Shown here: piece by piece, positions 25,797 to 32,405 of the stretch
Numbering within the stretch: position 1 is the first letter of the stretch
Layout: every line of letters starts with the position of its first letter
NCBI GenBank assembly: GCA_946538615.1
Contig: CAMNGW010000011.1
Location: forward strand, 1-32,405
Origin: an uncultured Clostridia bacterium
GTDB lineage: Bacteria; Bacillota; Clostridia; Christensenellales; Aristaeellaceae
Direction of reading: 5' to 3'
DNA length: 32,405 bases
Notes under the pieces: model-generated
Told to the model about the DNA's origin: nothing
Database searches by the model: none
Seen by the model: only the letters and a program-made list of their open reading frames with translations
Position numbers and translations under genes: made by a program

Positions 25797-27313
25797 AGCT
25801 GCCCGCAAGTCTTGTTCGCTCCGACACCGTCACCAGGAAAGAAAAATGGCTGGGCTATCTGCTTGGCCCTGCCGGGGCACTGCTGCTCAATGCTGTACTG
25901 TCCACTTACCTGAACGTGTATTACACCGACGTACTGGGCCTCACCGGATTGTGGGGCGGTATGTTCCTGACCATCTTCCCTATCGTGTCCAAGGTGATCG
26001 ACGCTGTGACCAACATCGTGATGGGATACGTGATTGATCGCACCAGAACCAGTGAAGGCAAGGCCAGGCCCTGGCTGCTGCTGTCCGCGCCCCTTGTGAC
26101 GGTCACCGCCATATTGCTGTTTACCGTGCCTGAAGGCAGCGACACAGTAAAGGCCATTTGGGTGATGATCAGCTATAACCTGTTCTATTCCTTCGCCTAT
26201 ACCATCTTCAATATGAGCCACAACCTGATGGTGCCCCTGTCCACCCGCGACAGCACAGCCCGGGGCGGCCTCTCCGTTTTCAACCAGATCACCACCATCA
26301 TGATGAGCGGCATCCTGGTAGCCCTGGTGTTCCCCATGGTCATCATGCCCATCATCGGTGTGGACAAATCCAAGTGGATCACGCTCATGTCCATCCTGGC
26401 CATCCTTGCCCTCCCGCTCACCCTGATAGAATACTTCTTCACCAGGGAGCGGGTGACACAGGAAGCTGCCGGAGAGGGCGAGGAACAGAAGCTCACCTTC
26501 CGCCAGCAGATGAAAACCATCTTCTCGGATAAGTATATGGTGCTGATGTACGTTTATTTCCTGGTGTACACCATCGGCACCACGCTGAAAAACCTGGGGC
26601 TGGTGTATTACTGCAACTATGTGCTGGGCACCTATAATGACGGCATCACCCAGATGCTGGTCTCCGTCATCGGCGGCGTGCCCATGGGCATCGGCATTTT
26701 TGCCGTATGGCCCCTGGCCAGGAAATTCGGCAAGCGCAATGTGACCATGGTGGGGTTCCTGCTCTATGCCCTGGGCAGTCTGATCTGCTGGCTGTTCCCG
26801 ACGGATCTGGTGACCGTGCTGACCGGTCAGTTCATTAAGAACATCGGCGGCCTGCCCTGTGCCTATGTGTTCATGGCGCTGTTCGCAGACTGCCTGGATC
26901 ATCTGGAATGGAGCAAGCGCATCCGGGCGGACGGTGCGGCCATGTCCATCTATAACATCATTGCCGTTGCCATGGTGGGCATCATGACAGGAGTGTTCAA
27001 CTGGATGCTGTCCCTGGCAGGGTACATCAAACCTGAAGCCTTCCAGAGCGCGGCGGACGCAGGCGCGTATCTTTCCGCCAATGGCCTGACGGCTCAGGTT
27101 GCCATTGAAAGCCTGAAGGCCGCGGCAGATGGCACGGTGACCGTGGCCATGCAGCAGCCCCAGAGCGTTTATTGGGTGATTTCCTTCGCCTTTGTGGGGC
27201 TGGAGGTCTTTACGGGCATCATTCTGGCTGTGATCCTGAAATTCATCGATGTGGAAAAGAACATCACCAGGGAGCAGGAAGAAATCAAGGCGCGTAAAGA
27301 AATGAAAGCGTGA
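25793..27313 (+). CDS. MFS glycoside-pentoside-hexuronide (GPH):cation symporter family transporter
   Basis: [57 protein letters not shown]; start ATG 25793 overlaps GH3 stop (ATGA). Confidence 0.9.
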   Translation: MKLPASLVRSDTVTRKEKWLGYLLGPAGALLLNAVLSTYLNVYYTDVLGLTGLWGGMFLTIFPIVSKVIDAVTNIVMGYVIDRTRTSEGKARPWLLLSAPLVTVTAILLFTVPEGSDTVKAIWVMISYNLFYSFAYTIFNMSHNLMVPLSTRDSTARGGLSVFNQITTIMMSGILVALVFPMVIMPIIGVDKSKWITLMSILAILALPLTLIEYFFTRERVTQEAAGEGEEQKLTFRQQMKTIFSDKYMVLMYVYFLVYTIGTTLKNLGLVYYCNYVLGTYNDGITQMLVSVIGGVPMGIGIFAVWPLARKFGKRNVTMVGFLLYALGSLICWLFPTDLVTVLTGQFIKNIGGLPCAYVFMALFADCLDHLEWSKRIRADGAAMSIYNIIAVAMVGIMTGVFNWMLSLAGYIKPEAFQSAADAGAYLSANGLTAQVAIESLKAAADGTVTVAMQQPQSVYWVISFAFVGLEVFTGIILAVILKFIDVEKNITREQEEIKARKEMKA

Positions 27314-28404
27314 TGAAAATGAAAAGAGGGCAGAAAATGGTTCTGATCATTCCTGGTGCTGTCCTCCTGGCCCTGGCGATCGCACTGCTCACCCAGATGG
27401 GCACAGGGGGCAGCTATACCGGCAAGGATGGCAGATATGTCCATGTGACCAGGAACACTTCCTTTCATCATATTTACAACCATCCTCTGTGGGATGGGAA
27501 CGGAAAGAATCTGTATTCCATTTGGGGTAATCAGAAGATCAGCGGTTACCTGGGCTTCATGAGCGTGAAATCCCTGTGCCACTGGTGCGGATGGAACGCG
27601 GACAGTGCAGTGGACGGGATGAACTGCCTGATCGACGCAGCCAACGAAAACCGGGTGGAAATCTGGAACGTGTATCCGGAGGATGTGATCGCGGCTGATC
27701 CACATTTTGCGTCCGTCCAGGCCGTGTATTATCACGGGAAGCCCGGCATGCCGGTGGCCATCGTGGCAGCCGGCGGCGGGTATCAGAATGTGGCTTCTTT
27801 AGAGGAAGGCTTTCCGTATGCGGCGGTGCTGAACCGGGCGGGGTACCCGGTGTTTGTGCTCAAATACCGGGTGGCAGACGATCTGGTCCCGGCTGCGGAT
27901 GTGGAAAACGCCATCAACCCCAGGGTCAGTGAGGCGTCCAAGGATTTGCAGGCACTGATCCGTCTGATCCACAGCCGTTCTCAGGAACTCGGTCTCTCCC
28001 TTGACAGCTATTCCCTTTGGGGCTCCAGCGCTGGCGGCGGACTGATTTCAGCCTTTGCCTTTGACTTTGAAGGACCGGACTTTGAAGAACTTGCGCTTCC
28101 CAGGCCTGCCGCGCTGTTCCTGATTTACACCCACGCCAAATATATCGATCAGTTCCAATTTACTTCGGATGATCTGCCGGTGTTCACCATTGTGGGCGTC
28201 GGGGACAAGTTCGGTGGCGACGAGGTGATGGACCGGGTCGCGCCGAGGATGCAGGAAGCGGGAATGGACGTGGTCTATCACAAGTACCGGAACTATCCCC
28301 ACGGCAGCGGCCTGGGCAAAGGAACGGATGCCGAGGGCTGGATCAGCGAGGCCATTGCCTTCTGGGAAAGCCATATGGGCAAAAGAAATGAGGAAAGCAA
28401 ATGA
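27313..28404 (+). CDS. Alpha/beta-hydrolase esterase with N-terminal membrane/signal segment
   Basis: VLIIPGAVLLALAIALLTQ hydrophobic N-terminus; oxyanion-type AAGGGY; nucleophile WGSSAGGG; candidate His YPHGSGLG. Confidence 0.78.
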   Translation: MKMKRGQKMVLIIPGAVLLALAIALLTQMGTGGSYTGKDGRYVHVTRNTSFHHIYNHPLWDGNGKNLYSIWGNQKISGYLGFMSVKSLCHWCGWNADSAVDGMNCLIDAANENRVEIWNVYPEDVIAADPHFASVQAVYYHGKPGMPVAIVAAGGGYQNVASLEEGFPYAAVLNRAGYPVFVLKYRVADDLVPAADVENAINPRVSEASKDLQALIRLIHSRSQELGLSLDSYSLWGSSAGGGLISAFAFDFEGPDFEELALPRPAALFLIYTHAKYIDQFQFTSDDLPVFTIVGVGDKFGGDEVMDRVAPRMQEAGMDVVYHKYRNYPHGSGLGKGTDAEGWISEAIAFWESHMGKRNEESK

Positions 28405-30926
28405 AAGCGGTCCGGTTGAGAACAGAGTATCTGGTCAATCCCCTGGGGATGGATATACAGCACCCCCGGCTGTTCTGGAACTGTGCTGACGGTACCAGAC
28501 AGACAGCTTATCAGATCGCATGCGGACAATGGGACAGCGGCAGGGTGGAGAGCGGTTCCATGCACGCGGATTACCCGCTGCCCCTTGCTGACCGGGAGCG
28601 GGTCACCTGGAAGGTCCGGCTGTGGGATGAAAACGGTGTGCCCGGGGCATGGAGTGAAGCCGCTTACTTTGAAATGGGCATCAGAAAATGGGATGCTTCC
28701 TGGATCACCGGAAACTACAGCGTGAACAAAAAGCAGCGCTATCCCGTGGATTGCTTCCGGAAAATTTTCACTGCTGCACAAGCGCAGAAGGCCCGGATGT
28801 ACATCACCGCCTGCGGGCTGTATGAAGCCGTGCTGAACGGTCACCGGGTGGGTGATTTCATCCTGGCTCCCGGCATCACCGATTACAGGAAGCGCATCCA
28901 GTACCAGACATGGGATGTGACTGACCTGCTCAAAGCGGGCAAGAATGTATTGACCGTACAGCTTTCGGACGGCTGGTACCGCGGCAGCACAGGTGCCTGG
29001 GGCCTGAAGAACCAGTACGGAACGGAAACCGCCCTGCTGGTCCAGCTGGAAATCACGGACAGGGATGGGAAAACACAGACCGTCTGCTCGGACGAAACCT
29101 GGGAGTGGAGCAATGACGGCCCCATCCGCTTTGCCGATAATAAAGACGGTGAAATTGTGGACGCCAACAGGGAACCCGGCTACGGCGGAAAGGCCAGGCG
29201 CACATCCCGCGCCGTTGTTCCCTCCGCCTCCGGCAATGTGCCTGTCCGGGAGCACGAGCACTTTTCTCCCACGGTGATCCATACGCCCGGCGGAAAAACA
29301 GTGCTGGATTTCGGGCAGAACATCGCCGGTTATGTCTCCTTCCGGGTCTTGGCAAAGCAGGGGCAGAAGATCACACTGACCCATGGGGAAATGCTGGACA
29401 GCCAGGGCGAACTGACCCTGCGCAACATACAGTGCAGCAGCAAAAAAATCACCACGCCGCTGCAAAAAACAGAATACACCTGCAGGGAAGGCATCAACGA
29501 ATACAGGCCCCGCTTCTGCATATTCGGCTTTCAGTATGTGCAGGTGGACGGCGACATCCAGGTCTCCCCCGGGGACTTTGAAGCCATCGCCGTTTATTCG
29601 GACATGGAAGACACCCTTGCCTTTGACAGCTCCAATGACCTTCTGAACCGCTTCGTATCCTGTACCCGCTGGAGTACGAAGAACAACTCCGCTGATCTGC
29701 CCACAGACTGCCCCACCCGGGAGCGCCACGGGTGGACCGGGGACGCTCAGATCTTTTTCAGCACAGCGGCCTATCTTTTCGATTACGCTTCCTTCTCCAG
29801 GAAGTTCCTGAACGATATGTACGACTGGCAGCGCAAGGATGGCTGTCTGCCCCAGATTGCCCCGGCTGGCGGAGTGGATTTCTATATGAACACCATGAAC
29901 GGCTCTGTGGGCTGGGCAGACGCGGGCATCATCATTCCCTACCGCTTCTGGAAGCAGTATGGGGACGAGCGCATCCTGACCAGTTACTACCCCGGCATGA
30001 AAAAGTACGCCCGCTTTATGATGAAGCGCTGCGGCAAGCCCGGGCTGCTGGCCAGGCCCCTGGAACTTCATGGGGAGAACAGGAAATATGCCGTCAACGC
30101 GGGCCAGAGCTACGGCGAATGGGCTGAGCCTGCCGATGTGCATCCCAGCAGATGGACAGACATGGCGGCTCCCCATCCCGAGGTGTCCACCGCTTACACC
30201 GCCTTCGTGATGGGCCTGATGGCCGAAATCGCTGAGCATTTGGGGAAAGCGGAGGACGCGGCGCTGTACCGCAGGTATGAATCCGGCTGTAAAAAAGCCT
30301 ATCAGGAGCTGGTGGAAAAACCGGGTTTCTCCCTGGACACGGACCGTCAGGCGGTGCTGGTCCGTCCGCTGTATATGAAGCTGCTCAATGATAAACAGAC
30401 AGCATTTGCCAAGGGCCGCCTGCTGCAGGCGGTGAAAAACTACCGTTACCGGGTAGGCACCGGTTTTCTGTCCACGCCGCTGATTCTGGACGTGCTGGCC
30501 CAGATCGATCTGGACGCAGCCTACCGGATGCTGGAAAACGAGGAAATGCCCGGCTGGCTGTTCATGCCAAAAGCCGGCGCTACCACCGTATGGGAAAGCT
30601 GGGAAGGCACCCGGGCCCAGGGCGGCATCGCTTCCCTGGACCACTACTCCAAAGGCGCTGTGCTGGAATGGGTATTCCGGGTGATGTGCGGCGTACAGGT
30701 GGATGGAGAGAACCATTTCCTTCTTGCACCCCGTCCGGGCGGACACTTTGAATATGCGGGCGTGAAATACAGCAGCATTTTCGGCCGGGTGGAAAGCGCC
30801 TGGAAGCGTGCGGGCGGAAAAACGGTTTATACCTTTTCCGTCCCGGCCAATTGCACGGCCACTGTGGTTCTGCCCGGGCAGGGGGCCCGGGAACTGACAG
30901 CTGGCACGTATCAGATGGAAGTGTAA
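28401..30926 (+). CDS. Alpha-L-rhamnosidase, glycoside hydrolase family 78
   Basis: LPTDCPTRERHGWTGDAQIFFSTAAYLFD, WESWEGTRAQGGIASLDHYSKGAVLEWVFRVMCG; GH78 hallmarks. Confidence 0.93.
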   Translation: MKAVRLRTEYLVNPLGMDIQHPRLFWNCADGTRQTAYQIACGQWDSGRVESGSMHADYPLPLADRERVTWKVRLWDENGVPGAWSEAAYFEMGIRKWDASWITGNYSVNKKQRYPVDCFRKIFTAAQAQKARMYITACGLYEAVLNGHRVGDFILAPGITDYRKRIQYQTWDVTDLLKAGKNVLTVQLSDGWYRGSTGAWGLKNQYGTETALLVQLEITDRDGKTQTVCSDETWEWSNDGPIRFADNKDGEIVDANREPGYGGKARRTSRAVVPSASGNVPVREHEHFSPTVIHTPGGKTVLDFGQNIAGYVSFRVLAKQGQKITLTHGEMLDSQGELTLRNIQCSSKKITTPLQKTEYTCREGINEYRPRFCIFGFQYVQVDGDIQVSPGDFEAIAVYSDMEDTLAFDSSNDLLNRFVSCTRWSTKNNSADLPTDCPTRERHGWTGDAQIFFSTAAYLFDYASFSRKFLNDMYDWQRKDGCLPQIAPAGGVDFYMNTMNGSVGWADAGIIIPYRFWKQYGDERILTSYYPGMKKYARFMMKRCGKPGLLARPLELHGENRKYAVNAGQSYGEWAEPADVHPSRWTDMAAPHPEVSTAYTAFVMGLMAEIAEHLGKAEDAALYRRYESGCKKAYQELVEKPGFSLDTDRQAVLVRPLYMKLLNDKQTAFAKGRLLQAVKNYRYRVGTGFLSTPLILDVLAQIDLDAAYRMLENEEMPGWLFMPKAGATTVWESWEGTRAQGGIASLDHYSKGAVLEWVFRVMCGVQVDGENHFLLAPRPGGHFEYAGVKYSSIFGRVESAWKRAGGKTVYTFSVPANCTATVVLPGQGARELTAGTYQMEV

Positions 30927-30938
30927 GGAGGGAACCTC

Positions 30939-31955
30939 ATGAAGGTCTGTATGATCGGCGGAACGGGTCTGCTGGGCAGTGAAGGTGCCAGAGAGCTGAT
31001 TGCAAGGGGGCATCAGGTAAAAGCCATTGCGCTGCCGCCGCTGCCTCAGGGAGCCGAGTTGCCCCCTGAGATGGAAATCACTTACGGCAATTATCTGGAA
31101 ATGACAGACGATGAAGTGCGCGCCATGTTCAGCGGCTGCGAAGGCTTTGTGTTCGCCGTCGGCGTGGATGAGCGGGTGGAAGGCCCGGCGCCCATCTATG
31201 ATCTGTTCAGAAAATACAATATTGATTCCCTGGACCGTCTGCTCCGTATCGCCAGGGAATGCGGCGTGAAGCACACCGTGGTGCTGGGCTCCTACTTCTC
31301 TTATTTCGCCAAGGCATGGCCGCAAATGCGGCTTACGGAGTGCCATCCCTATATCCGCAGCCGGATCGACCAGGAGAAAATGGCACTGGGCTATGCCGGG
31401 CCGGATTTTGATGTGGCGGTTCTGGAACTTCCCTATATCTTCGGCACGCAGCCTGGACGCAGGCCCGTGTGGGTATTCCTGGTGGAAAACATCCGTTCCA
31501 TGAAGGGCGTCACGATGTGGCCCAAAGGCGGCTCCACCATGGTAACGGTAAAGCAGGTGGGCCAGGCCATTGCCGGCGCGCTGGAAAGAAACCATGGCGG
31601 GAACTGCTATCCCATCGGCTGGTACAATCTGACATGGAAGGACATGCTGAGGATCTGCCACAAGTACCTGGGCTGCCCGGAGAAGAAGATCGTAACCATC
31701 CCCAACTGGATGTACGCCATTGGCGGGATGAAGCTCAAAAAGGAACAGAAGAAGAAGGGCATCGAGGGCGGACTGGACATGGTAAAGTTCACCCATCTGC
31801 AGTGCTCCGAGCAGTTCATTGATAAGAGCCTGGGCTGCGTGCCCCTGGGCGTAAAGGAAGACGATATCGATGCCGCCATTGGGGATTCCATCCGGCTGTG
31901 CGTGGATATCCTGGACGGAAAAGCAAAGAACATTGTTGCCATGAAGGGAGAATGA
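30939..31955 (+). CDS. NAD-dependent epimerase/dehydratase (extended SDR) family protein
   Basis: MKVCMIGGTGLLGSEGARELIARGHQV Rossmann motif; YIRSRIDQEKMAL at the position of YxxxK; SD aaggaggg. Confidence 0.82.
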   Translation: MKVCMIGGTGLLGSEGARELIARGHQVKAIALPPLPQGAELPPEMEITYGNYLEMTDDEVRAMFSGCEGFVFAVGVDERVEGPAPIYDLFRKYNIDSLDRLLRIARECGVKHTVVLGSYFSYFAKAWPQMRLTECHPYIRSRIDQEKMALGYAGPDFDVAVLELPYIFGTQPGRRPVWVFLVENIRSMKGVTMWPKGGSTMVTVKQVGQAIAGALERNHGGNCYPIGWYNLTWKDMLRICHKYLGCPEKKIVTIPNWMYAIGGMKLKKEQKKKGIEGGLDMVKFTHLQCSEQFIDKSLGCVPLGVKEDDIDAAIGDSIRLCVDILDGKAKNIVAMKGE

Positions 31956-31957
31956 GC

Positions 31958-32405
31958 ATGAAAACCGTTTTCATGACCGGCGCAGGCGGCGGCATGGGTT
32001 TTGAAAGCTTCAGGCAGATGCTGCCTGACATCGGGAAAAAATATAACCTTACCCTTCTTCTGCGGGATTCTGAAAAGAACAGAAACCTGTTTGCTCCCTA
32101 CACAGACCAACCGGGCCTGCGCATTGTCTGGGGCGATCTGACCAGCAAAGAGGACGTGGCTGCCTGCACACAGGACGCGGATCTCGTGCTGCACATCGCT
32201 GCCTTCGTATCTCCGGCCGCTGATTATTACCCGGAAAAAGCCATGAAAAACAACTATGGCTCCACAAAGAACATCATCGAAGCGATCCGGCAGCAGGGGC
32301 GCAGCGGCCTCACCAGATTTGTGTACATTGGTACGGTGGCTGAAACGGGGGACCGGATGCCGCCCATCCATTGGGGCCGGGTCGGCGATCCCATCAAGCC
32401 CAGCA
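31958..32405 (+). CDS. NAD(P)-dependent epimerase/reductase, truncated by window end
   Basis: Absent from ORF track because no stop lies in the window. Translation: MKTVFMTGAGGGMGFESFRQMLPDIGKKYNLTLLLRDSEKNRNLF...GDLTSKEDVAACTQDADLVLHIAAFVSP...NNYGSTKNIIEAIRQQG...FVYIGTVAETGDR. An alternative ATG at 31952 overlaps the upstream stop. Confidence 0.82.
   Translation, partial: MKTVFMTGAGGGMGFESFRQMLPDIGKKYNLTLLLRDSEKNRNLFAPYTDQPGLRIVWGDLTSKEDVAACTQDADLVLHIAAFVSPAADYYPEKAMKNNYGSTKNIIEAIRQQGRSGLTRFVYIGTVAETGDRMPPIHWGRVGDPIKPS

Noticed and set aside
25544-26902. 452-aa minus-strand ORF rich in His/Gln/Gly
   Set aside because: Antisense to the GPH transporter and GH3 C-terminus; low-complexity shadow composition.
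28293-31796. 1167-aa minus-strand ORF
   Set aside because: Fully antisense to GH78 and the SDR gene, both with clear motifs; composition (His/Gly/Pro/Phe-rich, no recognisable domain) is typical of a codon-bias shadow.
1-32405. CRISPR array, tRNA/rRNA genes, transposase or phage genes
   Set aside because: No regularly spaced repeats, tRNA-like cloverleaf or recognisable transposase/integrase/phage motifs were seen by eye; a tRNAscan-SE or ISfinder run would be needed to exclude small remnants.

Overview
The window looks like a carbohydrate-utilisation island from a Gram-positive-type (Clostridia-like) gut bacterium; the taxonomy is inferred from protein families and Shine-Dalgarno style only. 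From left to right: (1) a nucleoside/guanine-deaminase-type gene split by an apparent 1-nt deletion, followed by a nucleoside-hydrolase-like lipoprotein. (2) A decayed stretch (about 1.8-2.9 kb) with a coiled-coil ORF, a displaced copy of the C-terminus of the neighbouring DUF6591-like membrane protein gene, and a + strand pseudogene. (3) A minus-strand alpha-mannoside operon (GntR/LacI-type regulator, MalF/MalG-type permeases, solute-binding protein, GH76, GH38). (4) A second minus-strand operon encoding an apparently complete route from mannoside to fructose-6-P (solute-binding protein, two permeases, GH38-like, ROK kinase, GntR/UTRA regulator, mannose-6-P isomerase). It has a clear sigmaA-type promoter with a perfect 16-bp palindrome just downstream of the -10. 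(5) A divergent AraC regulator and a translationally coupled plus-strand operon: GH3, GPH-type symporter, membrane-anchored esterase, GH78 rhamnosidase, and two NAD(P)-dependent epimerase/reductase-like proteins, the second truncated by the window edge. The best candidates for new biology are this last locus (possible acylated plant-glycoside processing), the hairpins recurring at solute-binding-protein gene ends, and the lack of a canonical lipobox in both solute-binding proteins. No CRISPR array, rRNA, tRNA or intact mobile element was recognised. All family names come from reading motifs by eye; no database search was run.
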